The translations under genes were made by a program, and so were the position numbers. Positions 43,192 to 52,041 of a stretch of DNA of 64,000 bases are shown piece after piece. Every line of letters begins with the position of its first letter. The stretch's first letter is position 1. Origin of the DNA: Pseudobdellovibrionaceae bacterium (lineage in GTDB: Bacteria > Bdellovibrionota > Bdellovibrionia > Bdellovibrionales > UBA1609); contig JACKAN010000007.1 in NCBI GenBank assembly GCA_020635055.1, forward strand, positions 62,001-126,000, in the 5' to 3' direction. The notes under the pieces were generated by a model. It worked only from the letters and a program-made list of their open reading frames with translations. It did not search any database and was not told where the DNA came from.

Positions 43192-44040
43192 ATGAGAATT
43201 TTAAGTGGTAAAGAAGTCGTACAAGCCAGAAGAAAAAAAATAGCTGAGAAAGTTCAACAACTTAAGAACAACAAAGGCATTACACCCGGATTGGCAGTGG
43301 TTCTTGTGGGAGAAGACCCTGCAAGTCAGGTGTATGTTAGAAATAAAGCCAAAGCCTGTGATGAAGTGGGTATAAATTCATTTGAACACAAATTGCCAGC
43401 AGAGACTTCAGCAGATGATTTAAAAAAATTAATTATAGAACTAAATAATAATAAAGAAGTTCATGGCATTTTAGTTCAATTGCCCCTACCCAAACATTTA
43501 AATACTGATGAGATTTTACAATGTATCGACCCCAAAAAAGACCCCGATGCACTGACTACAGAAAATATGGGGCTTTGCTGGAAGGGGACGCCACGGGTTT
43601 CTGCCTGTACCCCAAGCGGTGTAATGGCTATATTGGATTATTATAAGATCGAAGTCGCAGGCAAAGAGGCTGTGGTTGTGGGTCGCAGTAATATTGTTGG
43701 AAAACCTATGGCTCAACTTTTACTTATGGCAGACGCTACGGTGACCCTATGTCACTCGAAAACTAAAAATCTAAGAAAATACACATCCCAAGCCGAAATT
43801 GTGGTCGTTGCGGCTGGTCGCCCACTTATGTTGGGAAAAGAGGATTTTAAAAAAGGCGCAGTAGTAATTGATGTGGGAATGCACCGCGAGCTAATAGATG
43901 GAAAAACTAAATTGTGTGGAGATGTTCGCTTTGACGAATTACATGATTGGGTTTCTGCGGCCACTCCAGTTCCTGGAGGTGTGGGGCCAATGACTATAAC
44001 TATGCTTCTTGAAAACACTTTCAAACTGGCAAGTTTTTAA
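43192..44040 (+). CDS. folD: methylenetetrahydrofolate dehydrogenase/cyclohydrolase FolD
   Basis: 282 residues from ATG 43192 (a frame opening at 43144 adds residues not seen in the family). Signatures: ASQVYVRNKAKACDEVGI with the catalytic lysine, HGILVQLPLPKHL, NADP-binding VVGRSNIVGKPMAQLLL and TPVPGGVGPMTITMLLENT. Bifunctional step between methylene-, methenyl- and formyl-tetrahydrofolate; linked in one-carbon metabolism to the gcv genes further on. Confidence 0.96.
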   Translation: MRILSGKEVVQARRKKIAEKVQQLKNNKGITPGLAVVLVGEDPASQVYVRNKAKACDEVGINSFEHKLPAETSADDLKKLIIELNNNKEVHGILVQLPLPKHLNTDEILQCIDPKKDPDALTTENMGLCWKGTPRVSACTPSGVMAILDYYKIEVAGKEAVVVGRSNIVGKPMAQLLLMADATVTLCHSKTKNLRKYTSQAEIVVVAAGRPLMLGKEDFKKGAVVIDVGMHRELIDGKTKLCGDVRFDELHDWVSAATPVPGGVGPMTITMLLENTFKLASF

Positions 44041-44079
44041 GTCGATTTCCATTTATGAGTATTTAGACAATAATCAAAC

Positions 44080-46584
44080 TTAAAGTTTTCCGTTTTTGTT
44101 ATCCAAAGGATCTGTGAAATTAGATAAGGATAAGCCTGAGGGCATTAAGCTCTGAACAGTTAATGGGGCAATATTGGGAGTGCCAACTTCAATATCATAA
44201 GCCAAGGGGTTGGAACCAATAAACTGAAGAGCCAACCAAGCCCAAATATAATCAATATAATCACAATTCGTCATTTTTAAGTCTGCGATTTCATCAAAAG
44301 TGACATGAAAACCTTCGTGGCGTTTGCTTACAGCTTTTCTAATGGTTGTAGAAGAAAGGCATTTTTCACGTTCTTCTTTAGTAGGCAATTGTGAACAGAT
44401 ACTGGACTTAGCCATGTTTCCCTCGCCCGATCGATAAGAGAAAATAGCGAGAGCAGGGTCATCACGCAATTCCCATTCATACTTTTGTTTTTTAGAAGAG
44501 GACTCAACTTCCTTACTTTTGATTGGCTTTTTTTCATATAACATTCTTCGGATCTCTAAGCCGGCCAATAGTGTGGCGGAGGCAAAGTATTTTCTTGCAT
44601 CACCGGAGGCTAAACTGGCCTTTATTCTTTCATTTTTGTAATCGTTTTCTTTTCCTGTATTAAAAATAGTTCGACGAATTTCGCCACGGCCCAAACACTT
44701 AATGTTTTTAGTTCCTCGAGAACTAACACACTCAGTTTTATTATTAAGAGCATTTTTGTACATTTCTCTTTCCATAGGGGTGACATAAAAAACTTGCAGA
44801 TTTAATCCTGCACGGGATAAGAGTTCGTGGTTATTTTTTATAGTTTGTCGACAAGTGTCTGTTAAACAGCCATAGGGGCCAGAGGCATCGGACCAATACT
44901 CGCTTCGGTGGCTAATATTTTTATATCCGGCTTTTGGATTATAGTCGACAACAATATTGGCATCGAAATCTTTCCAGTAGTTGCCTTCTAAGGCTGCAAG
45001 ATAAGCAGTTTGCGGGAGACTATCCACTTTGTTAAGTATATTGGAAGTCAATTCACCCAATGTTTTTCCAGTGCCCTTAACTGGAATATTCATATGAGTT
45101 AGAAAGTTTTTAGCTCGCTGTGAGGAGAAATATGTTTTTGAATTACATGCTCCAATTTTTGAACTTTTTGAGTTTGTCCACATATCTATGTATTTTTGAG
45201 TTTCACTGTGATTTCTGTATTTTTCTAAACGTGCTGTTGCAGCAAAAGTGGTTGGCAAATGTTTATCAGTAAGGTCATTTGTTACTAAAGGGAAAACAGA
45301 ATTTTTGTATAGAGCAACTAACTCATGTTCTTTGATTTGCGTTGCAGGTGTTTTTTTAATTTTACCTATGTAGAGTCGAGCAGTAGTGCTTTCTTCTTTA
45401 CCCTCTTTAGGTAGGCTTACATCTATAGCAAGACTACCCGTTTCCGGGTTAGCCCCTTGAAGAACTACCTTTATGTCTTTCTTAGTTTCAGGCTTAGGAC
45501 CTTCTTTCTTAGTTTCAGGCTTAGGGTCTTCTTTCTTAGTTTCAGGCTTAGGACCTTCTTTCTTAGTTTCAGGCTTAGGGTCTTCTTTCTTAGTTTCAGG
45601 CTTAGGGTCTTCTTTCTTAGTTTCAGGCTTAGGGTCTTTTTTCTTAGTTTCAGGCTTAGGGTCTTCTTTCTTAGTTTCAGGCTTAGGGTCTTCTTTCTTA
45701 GTTTCAGGCTTAGGGTCTTCTTTCTTAACTTCAGACTTAATTCCACCTTCAATGGGCTCATTAAAAGTTTCAGCATTAGGAACTTCAATGTTTAATAAGG
45801 GAGTTTCTGGATTTTTGGGATCAAAGACTCTAATTGTAGATCTAGAAGCACCATCAATAATTACTGTGCTTTGTTTTATAGCTTCATTTTGACTTTGCAA
45901 TTGAGCTACTAATGAATTTTTATTATTATTGCTTCCGTCCTCAACTAGTTCCTCCTGTTCACTTTTTGCTGCCACCTCAGTTCTTAAATTAAAAGTCGTG
46001 ACGGTGTCCATTAGGCTAGCCTGAGTTTGTACTTCCTTATCCTTTAAAGCTTGTAGAGTGAGCAATATAATTTTACAACTGGAGTCTTCGCATCGTGAAA
46101 TGATTTGGTACTGTAAGCCCTCTTTAGAATTATTTGTAGCTTGCGTAGTTATATTAGTTTGGGCCTTGCTGTCTTCTATTTTATAATTAAATACTAAAGG
46201 ATCATTTAATCCCAACAAAGATATTTTAATATCAAAGATTCTCAGCCCATCTTTTAGGGTTTGTGTAATATTAGCATCTTTGATTTTTTGGGCAAAATCA
46301 GTGGAGTGGTATGGCGAAGACCTTTCTTGTTTTGCCAACTCTTCATAGGTATCTAAGTTTCCCGAGGGGGTGTAGCGCACATGTTGATACTTAGTGGGGT
46401 CCGACTTTTTAGGTAGCCACACTTCATATCCTGTGGTTTCTCTTACTGTACGGCGTTGGATATCCATTTGAGTAGTGACTTCTTCATGAGAATATTTCGC
46501 AGCCTCAAAGCCTTGTGGTGGTGCACAAGCAATGAAAAGCATAGAAAGGCTGGGAATTAGAATTTTGTAATTCGATATACTCAC
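44080..46584 (-). CDS. large repeat-bearing lipoprotein with HEGFH motif
   Basis: 834 residues, GTG start behind GGAG. Lipobox FIAC at about 17-20. Residues about 285-365 are nine copies of KK(E/K)(D/G)PKPET. The following 450 residues form an all-purpose helical domain with cysteine pairs and, near the end, H756-E-G-F-H760 in KRHEGFHVTFDE, a HExxH zinc-type motif. The Pro/Lys/Glu repeat may act as an extended periplasm- or wall-spanning stalk, similar to Pro-Lys spacers in TonB. A metallopeptidase role is inferred from one motif only. Confidence 0.65.
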   Translation of the reverse strand: MSISNYKILIPSLSMLFIACAPPQGFEAAKYSHEEVTTQMDIQRRTVRETTGYEVWLPKKSDPTKYQHVRYTPSGNLDTYEELAKQERSSPYHSTDFAQKIKDANITQTLKDGLRIFDIKISLLGLNDPLVFNYKIEDSKAQTNITTQATNNSKEGLQYQIISRCEDSSCKIILLTLQALKDKEVQTQASLMDTVTTFNLRTEVAAKSEQEELVEDGSNNNKNSLVAQLQSQNEAIKQSTVIIDGASRSTIRVFDPKNPETPLLNIEVPNAETFNEPIEGGIKSEVKKEDPKPETKKEDPKPETKKEDPKPETKKKDPKPETKKEDPKPETKKEDPKPETKKEGPKPETKKEDPKPETKKEGPKPETKKDIKVVLQGANPETGSLAIDVSLPKEGKEESTTARLYIGKIKKTPATQIKEHELVALYKNSVFPLVTNDLTDKHLPTTFAATARLEKYRNHSETQKYIDMWTNSKSSKIGACNSKTYFSSQRAKNFLTHMNIPVKGTGKTLGELTSNILNKVDSLPQTAYLAALEGNYWKDFDANIVVDYNPKAGYKNISHRSEYWSDASGPYGCLTDTCRQTIKNNHELLSRAGLNLQVFYVTPMEREMYKNALNNKTECVSSRGTKNIKCLGRGEIRRTIFNTGKENDYKNERIKASLASGDARKYFASATLLAGLEIRRMLYEKKPIKSKEVESSSKKQKYEWELRDDPALAIFSYRSGEGNMAKSSICSQLPTKEEREKCLSSTTIRKAVSKRHEGFHVTFDEIADLKMTNCDYIDYIWAWLALQFIGSNPLAYDIEVGTPNIAPLTVQSLMPSGLSLSNFTDPLDNKNGKL
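45484..45726. repeat. nine 27-bp tandem repeats encoding KKEDPKPET
   Basis: Exact 27-base period, nine units, with substitutions confined to the codons for E/K and D/G. All three antisense frames are open across it, which gives several spurious frames. Confidence 0.97.
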
Positions 46585-46889
46585 GCTTTAAGCTCCAGAC
46601 GTTCAAAATTGGGTTCATCCAATCATCCTCAATATTCTAGAGCAAGTGTTGCGCCATAATTGCAATCAATGAAGTTAAATTATATGGGGGTTTAGTTACT
46701 TAAGCCGTCAAATCCAGTCACCCAAGGCCGAATTTTGTCACTATTTTGGATCTTTTTAAAAGGTTCACCGTATTATAGAAGGGTATAATTCATGCCAACA
46801 AGACCTAGGTCTTGAGTGAAGGTAAAAAGTTCCATCCATCTCGAATAAGATTTAATCGTAATAAAAACAAATTTTATAGGAGAACACGG
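46585..46889. other. intergenic region upstream of the ISL3 transposase
   Basis: 305 bases. Holds one copy of a diverged repeat (46638-46730) shared with 49862-49950. No inverted repeat matching the 3' side of the transposase gene was found by eye, so the IS end is not placed. Confidence 0.5.
46638..46730. repeat. diverged direct repeat, left copy
   Basis: TAGAGCAAGTGTTGCGCCAT at 46638-46657 recurs exactly at 49862-49881. About 50 bases on, TTTAGTTA...GTCAAATC...TCACC is also shared, with small indels. Confidence 0.75.
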
Positions 46890-48233
46890 ATGGAACTTCA
46901 TGATGATTTAATCTTAAAATCTTTAGGACTTCAAGGAATTAAAATTGAGTATTGGGCCACATGTGATGAGGAATTAAAACTAGTTTTATATGCCCGTCAA
47001 AATCGCAATGAAGCAGTTTGTAATGTCTGCGCTAACAGCATTACTCATGTCCATGAGTGGAAATTAAGAAAGATTAGAGCCGCTCCACTGGGTGCATATG
47101 AAGAGGTTTGGATTTATTTAAAGCAACTTCGAGGCAATTGTCATATTTGCGGTGATAGAGTTAGATCATCCAAGGTAGCATTTACTCATCCTCATTTTAA
47201 AAACATGACATATAGTTTATGCGAAAAGGCAGGTCGACTTATGGAAGAGTTAACTTGTGAGGCCAGCGCTAGGATCCTACGATTAAAATCAAAAACAATG
47301 TGGGATATAGACCAGTATCGAATGAAGCAAATGAAAAAACATTTAAATTATGCTGAAAGAGATTTGGATTTAGAAAGTATGTCAGCAGATGAGGTGCACT
47401 ATAGGACTATTTTTGGGAAGAAATCGTCGGATAAAAACAAAGTGCAATTTGTTACGAATTTAGTTTGCACGAACATCAGTAAGGTGCTGTCAAACGCAAT
47501 GGGACGTAAGGGTTCAAGCCTATTGAACTGTTTAAAAGTACTGAGGCCGGAGCAACTTTTAAAGATTAAATATTTTGCATTAGATATGCACGATGCATTT
47601 ATCAAGGTTGTTGAACACGCTTGCAAGAATGCCAAGATCTGTATTGATAGGTTCCACTTAGCACAAGGTGTAAATGATGTTTTTGACGAGGTAAGAAAAA
47701 TAGAGTTTAAACTAGCGAAAGACAATGAGGATAAGTTTTTAATGGAAGTGCTTGCCCCCCATAGGAAGTATATATTAGTTGAGCGAGAGAAGAATTTATC
47801 AAAAAAAGATTACACAAAGCTAGAGCGATTACTGGATATAAATAAAAATATATTTAGAGCGTCAGTGTTAGTTGAATATTTCCATAAGGTTTTAGATAAG
47901 AAAAATGTAAAAGAGTTCAGGAAAAGTCTTATCCTGTGGTATCGCTTTGCAAGGGAAGCCAAATTAAAGCCATTTTTAAAGTTTGCAAATACTTTGAGGA
48001 AATACAGGCATTATATAGAAGGTTATATAATGTCGGGACTTACAACAGCCGTGTCAGAGGGACTAAATAATAAAATTAAAGTCCTCAAAAGAATGGGGTA
48101 TGGATACACAAATCCAGTATCATTTATGCTCAAAATCCTACAAAGATGTGGGCTGTTAAACTCAAAATATATAGATACGTCTTCCTGGTACTGGCCACCC
48201 GAAATGAGATTGGGATCAGCCACCCCCTTCTAA
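46890..48233 (+). CDS. ISL3-family transposase
   Basis: 447 residues from ATG 46890 (AGGAGA at 46879-46884). The N-terminal zinc finger (AVCNVCANS, GNCHICGDR) and an HTH lead to the DDE domain (ALDMHDAFIKVVEHACKNA, ICIDRFHLAQGVNDVFDEVRK). The C-terminal segment SEGLNNKIKVLKRMGYGYTNP is ISL3-specific. It appears complete and intact. The element's ends were not resolved. Confidence 0.9.
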   Translation: MELHDDLILKSLGLQGIKIEYWATCDEELKLVLYARQNRNEAVCNVCANSITHVHEWKLRKIRAAPLGAYEEVWIYLKQLRGNCHICGDRVRSSKVAFTHPHFKNMTYSLCEKAGRLMEELTCEASARILRLKSKTMWDIDQYRMKQMKKHLNYAERDLDLESMSADEVHYRTIFGKKSSDKNKVQFVTNLVCTNISKVLSNAMGRKGSSLLNCLKVLRPEQLLKIKYFALDMHDAFIKVVEHACKNAKICIDRFHLAQGVNDVFDEVRKIEFKLAKDNEDKFLMEVLAPHRKYILVEREKNLSKKDYTKLERLLDINKNIFRASVLVEYFHKVLDKKNVKEFRKSLILWYRFAREAKLKPFLKFANTLRKYRHYIEGYIMSGLTTAVSEGLNNKIKVLKRMGYGYTNPVSFMLKILQRCGLLNSKYIDTSSWYWPPEMRLGSATPF

Positions 48234-48290
48234 ATAACGGAGTGGCTTTTTAAAAAGGCCAATATGGGGGTCCTCTAAGAAATGCCTGAT

Positions 48291-48490
48291 AGCGCCGGAG
48301 TTGCCTTGCAGCAATAGCCATATTGAAAACACTTTCATATGTAATTCAAAACTTTTGTCTCTTTTTTTAGTATTTAAATATCCACAACAATGTTGAAGTG
48401 TTATGACTCTTAGCGATTCCTTATCTTGTTAACCATAGCCTGCCTTTTTTTGAGATCTTTAATTTTGTTATTTAAAAAAAACGATCTATT
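48291..48490 (+). repeat. 200-bp direct repeat, left copy (contains the dispersed core)
   Basis: Starts AGCGCCGGAGTTGCCTTGCA and continues with TTTAGTATTTAAATATCCAC, ATGTTGAAGTGTTATGACTC and GTTAACCATAGCCTGCC. Nearly the same sequence is at 50821-51022. The first 40 bases are identical. Both copies abut the 3' end of a minus-strand gene. Confidence 0.92.
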
Positions 48491-48524
48491 CCAGATTAAA
48501 GTCCCCCAAAAAAGAGGGAGGTTT

Positions 48525-49394
48525 TTAATAAGAAAGTGAGTACTCACAGTCGACTACAATCTGAGATTCACGCTTTTTAAAACTTTTCGGTGGGGATAAA
48601 AAAACAAAATCATTTTGTTTATCTTTATAATCTTCATATAAACGCATAATTGTATCTTTACTAGAGGGTTCTAAACCTAGATCGTACCAATTTTTGGAGT
48701 GGGACCACCAATCTTCGTAGAGGCTTCGCCAAGGTGATGAGAAGAAGGTAGCTGCTCTTTCAAAATGTAAGATTCCATTGTGATGAAGTGCTGATGTTAA
48801 ATTTTGAATGATTCTACGTCTTTCGGAATGGTCGTAATGCATAAGAACATTGTTAATGACGATCTGATTATAAGGAGCTTCATTTTGAAATAGGTCTTGC
48901 TTTAGAATATCTACTTTAATTAATTTAGTTTGTTTTCTTACAATTGTGGATAGAGTTGCACGTGCGTGTGGGTAAGTACTTGGCTCTTCATCTTGATATT
49001 CATATTTTGGTGAAGAGGTGAGGACAAAAAATCCAGATTCAAGGGCTTTTTGACGTATCGGATCAAGTGGTAAATGATAGTTTCGGGTATTAAATCTTCG
49101 AATTTCTCTTGCATCAATATTGATAACATCTAGCTGAATCTGACTTGGGTCAATTTTATACTCGCTTAAAGCTGACCAGAGGGACCAGGTTTCCTCTAAA
49201 GATCCCCCCACTAATAATATTCTATAGGGTCTCACTTTTGATTCTGCAGCATTTTTTGCCACTTCAAAAATATTTGGCTCACGAAACCATGATGTCATTG
49301 TTACTTTTTTTTCACTACTTGCTGAATATTCAGGAGTGAATAATGTGATAATCAAGGATAAAGAAAATGACAAATAAATAAAAAATAACTTCAC
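48525..49394 (-). CDS. CheR-like SAM methyltransferase domain with N-terminal signal sequence
   Basis: 289 residues from GTG 49394 (GGAG upstream); a start at ATG 49298 would remove the hydrophobic head. Residues 1-25 are a signal or anchor (FFIYLSFSLSLIITLFTPEYSA). Then come CheR landmarks: TSWFREPNIF (the T-x-FFR head), RILLVGGSLEETWSLWSAL (SAM loop, normally ACSTGEE), VINIDAREIRRFNTRNY, and INNVLMHYDHSERRRIIQNLTSALHHNGILHF. The acidic SAM loop is partly changed. If exported, it could not use cytoplasmic SAM, so the head may be a membrane anchor facing the cytoplasm. Confidence 0.65.
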   Translation of the reverse strand: MKLFFIYLSFSLSLIITLFTPEYSASSEKKVTMTSWFREPNIFEVAKNAAESKVRPYRILLVGGSLEETWSLWSALSEYKIDPSQIQLDVINIDAREIRRFNTRNYHLPLDPIRQKALESGFFVLTSSPKYEYQDEEPSTYPHARATLSTIVRKQTKLIKVDILKQDLFQNEAPYNQIVINNVLMHYDHSERRRIIQNLTSALHHNGILHFERAATFFSSPWRSLYEDWWSHSKNWYDLGLEPSSKDTIMRLYEDYKDKQNDFVFLSPPKSFKKRESQIVVDCEYSLSY

Positions 49395-50263
49395 AGAAAG
49401 CTTCTCCAAAAAGACTAATAGTACATTAATCACATCACAAATGACATGTTTGGGCTTTACAGTTAAAAAAACTTGCAATAGCTATGCCGAGGCACTTGCT
49501 TGCTTATGGGGCGTTGTTACTCCAAGTTTAAGAGGTCCATTAATCCAGTCCCTCGATCATTGAAGCGAGAAAAAAAGCGAGGTCCTCTAAGTCTTGAATA
49601 TAACCCGGACCTCGATCAAAAAGAAAATTCCACATACCTGAACCCCCCCCCTTTTTTTTGAAGAAGGAAATCAAAAAAAAATATTCTATCCTTACCAATT
49701 TTTTCTGATATCATTTTTGAGGCTAATGCTATCTGAAATAAATGGGCATCTAAAACAAACTGGCTTTCATGGGGTAATTCATTTGATTAAATATATTTCC
49801 AGAATTCAAGCCATGATTTTAGACTTGTATCCATTATAAAATTCCTCAAAGCACAATAAGTTAGAGCAAGTGTTGCGCCATTTGTCCAAGACATAAGGAC
49901 AAAGCAATAGATGTATTTATTTAGTTAAGATGTCAAATCGGCTCACCGTCAAAAGAAGGCATTTAACTTATATAATTAAAAAACAAACAAAACTCAAATT
50001 AATCGACATTATTATTAATTACTTTTAAATCAAAATATGAATCAATGGACTTGATTAATATGTAGTATGCAACTTGGATACATCGTGTACAGATTTAGTG
50101 GAAGTAATTGAAATGACTAAAAAAGGTTATTTAATATTCTTTTATACTCTGGCACACCTTTTGAACTAGTTATCGCCAATATCTATAAGAACTAAATAGA
50201 TAGTTTTTAAGTTATTATTCAGTGACACTAATTGTCTTGGTGATATTTTGAAAGGAGTTATTT
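49395..50263. other. gene-free region
   Basis: About 870 AT-rich bases. It contains an 8-bp dyad (49578-49585 with 49607-49614), a C9T8 homopolymer run at 49643-49659 and the right copy of the diverged repeat (49862-49950). No credible coding frame. Confidence 0.6.
49862..49950. repeat. diverged direct repeat, right copy
   Basis: Partner of 46638-46730; the first 20 bases are identical. Confidence 0.75.
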
Positions 50264-50701
50264 GTGAATTACTCAATAGCAATAATATTGACTTTTTTGT
50301 TTGTACCTTACGCTCAGGCAAATACTATCGATTTTAAGGGCTTTTCAATTACATTTGATTCAGCAATATATTCGGGTGAGATTTCAAATAAATTTAGAAA
50401 GTATAAACCTTATATTCTAACTGCTTCTAATTCAGATGTGATTGGGGTTTTGGAGTGTAATAACTCAATAACTGCATTGGGCAGCAATTATGTATTTTTG
50501 ACATTAACTGACCGACTATGGGAACAGATCCCTATAGCGACAAAAGTACAAATGGAAACTTCAGAGTGTATGTCAATTGTGGAGGCATTAGCCAACGGCA
50601 CATCAAATTTAAAAATAAAAACAAGTAATGAATATAGTTACCACATAGGTTTTGGACGCTCATTTTTGGCATTGCAACTAAAGCTCATTGACTCCAAGTA
50701 A
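50264..50701 (+). CDS. small exported protein of unknown function
   Basis: 145 residues, GTG start behind AAAGGAG. Signal peptide NYSIAIILTFLFVPYAQA. The mature part is beta-rich with two cysteines (LECNNS, SECMSI) that can pair. No family was recognised. It stands alone among repeats. Confidence 0.6.
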   Translation: MNYSIAIILTFLFVPYAQANTIDFKGFSITFDSAIYSGEISNKFRKYKPYILTASNSDVIGVLECNNSITALGSNYVFLTLTDRLWEQIPIATKVQMETSECMSIVEALANGTSNLKIKTSNEYSYHIGFGRSFLALQLKLIDSK

Positions 50702-50820
50702 ACATATTGTTTGCAAGGTTTCCGGGCTGAGTTCACATTGACAGTGGGACATTTTGTATAAAACACTTCGAAAGGTGTCTTAAAGTTAAGGCACCAAGCC
50801 AAAGAAATTTAATATTTCAC

Positions 50821-51022
50821 AGCGCCGGAGTTGCCTTGCAGCAATAGCCATATTGAAAACACAAGTGTAATACTTTAAAAGCTTCTTTTGTCTATTTTTT
50901 AGTATTTAAATATCCACAACAATGTTGAAGTGTTATGACTCTTAACGATTCCATATCTTGTTAACCATAGCCTGCCTTTTTTGAGAGCTTTAATTTTGTT
51001 ATTTAAAAAAAAACTATCTATA
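50821..51022 (+). repeat. 200-bp direct repeat, right copy
   Basis: Partner of 48291-48490, with scattered substitutions and small indels. It occupies most of the 363-base gap before the TIGR02147 gene. Confidence 0.92.
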
Positions 51023-51064
51023 TCCCGAAGGAAGTTCCTTGAAAAAAATGGAGGGACTTACAAA

Positions 51065-51868
51065 TTACACTTCAAAAAAATCCAGTGCGTAACAGTAAAG
51101 GACTTCTTCTGCAGAAGGGCCCACTATTTTTAAATTGTTCTCAACGACTTTTAACATTTCATCATATATTTTTTTTGCGTCTTTTTTTGAAAGCGAATAG
51201 ACGACAGAATAGTGAAGGTCACCTTTTTTGTTTCGATCCAAAGATTTAAGTGATTGTAAACGCCAGTTACTATGATGCTTGAGAATATTTTCTGAATCGT
51301 TACCAAGATGTATATGTGTTGGTGTCATCTGAAAATGTCCGTTTTGGTTTTTAACAACTCCAATTTCTTCTAAAAACTCAAGTATGTCAGTAACCCTTGA
51401 GAGGGAAAGACTAAAGTGTGTAGCTAGAGACTCTTTGGTTTGTAGCCCGGGAATAGAAAGTGCCATATGAATAGCAATATACTGCCAGTTACTATAGTAT
51501 TGAGAGCTGTCTTCCTTAGAGATTTCTTGATTTGTAATGACTCGGTTTTTTACTAACAGTCGATTAGCAATAGTTTCATCAATTTGTTCTTGAAAAAAAT
51601 TTTTAGCTTCCAGAGTGCCTGCACGTTCTTTTTGCAACAACAATAGGAAAAATCGACTCTCAGATTGAGAGTGGGCTAAATGTTTATTAACATCTACGGC
51701 TTGTTCGATACTTAAGTCAGCGTTCCCGTTGAGAATCTGTGATAAATAAGCTGTTTGGCAGTTGATAGCCCTTGCTAATAAAGACCGTTGTCCGGTTCTT
51801 CTGCGTAGACCTCCTAGTTGATCAATAAGGTAGTCTCGGTAATTTTTGTACTCAAAAACAGATTTCAT
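51065..51868 (-). CDS. TIGR02147-type (DUF4423) regulatory protein
   Basis: 267 residues. FEYKNYRDYLIDQL at the start, an HTH-like segment (RSLLARAINCQTAYLSQILNG) and the winged-helix region TKESLATHFSLSLSRVTDILEFLEEIG are the marks of the TIGR02147 family, known mainly from Bdellovibrio and Fibrobacter relatives. It is divergent from the HEAAH lipoprotein gene, whose expression it may control. Confidence 0.88.
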   Translation of the reverse strand: MKSVFEYKNYRDYLIDQLGGLRRRTGQRSLLARAINCQTAYLSQILNGNADLSIEQAVDVNKHLAHSQSESRFFLLLLQKERAGTLEAKNFFQEQIDETIANRLLVKNRVITNQEISKEDSSQYYSNWQYIAIHMALSIPGLQTKESLATHFSLSLSRVTDILEFLEEIGVVKNQNGHFQMTPTHIHLGNDSENILKHHSNWRLQSLKSLDRNKKGDLHYSVVYSLSKKDAKKIYDEMLKVVENNLKIVGPSAEEVLYCYALDFFEV

Positions 51869-52041
51869 AACTAAAAATGCTCCAAAAATATTGTTTATTA
51901 TTAGCAGGTTAGGGTTTTAATTAAGTAAAAATAAAATAATAACATGTATATTAATTAATTTAATCTAGAAAAATAGACGCACATGGTCAATAATTCATTA
52001 AACCCAAGGCCCTTGGCCTTATTATTGAAAGGAAAGACGTT

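Noticed and set aside
45457..45892. Plus- and minus-strand frames of FLSFRLRV, FLVSGLGSS and LSLKLRKKT repeats
   Set aside because: Shadows of the KKEDPKPET array in other frames.
50150..50164. TGGCAC element resembling a sigma-54 promoter before the 50264 gene
   Set aside because: The -12 element reads TTGA at the proper distance, so the invariant GC is missing.
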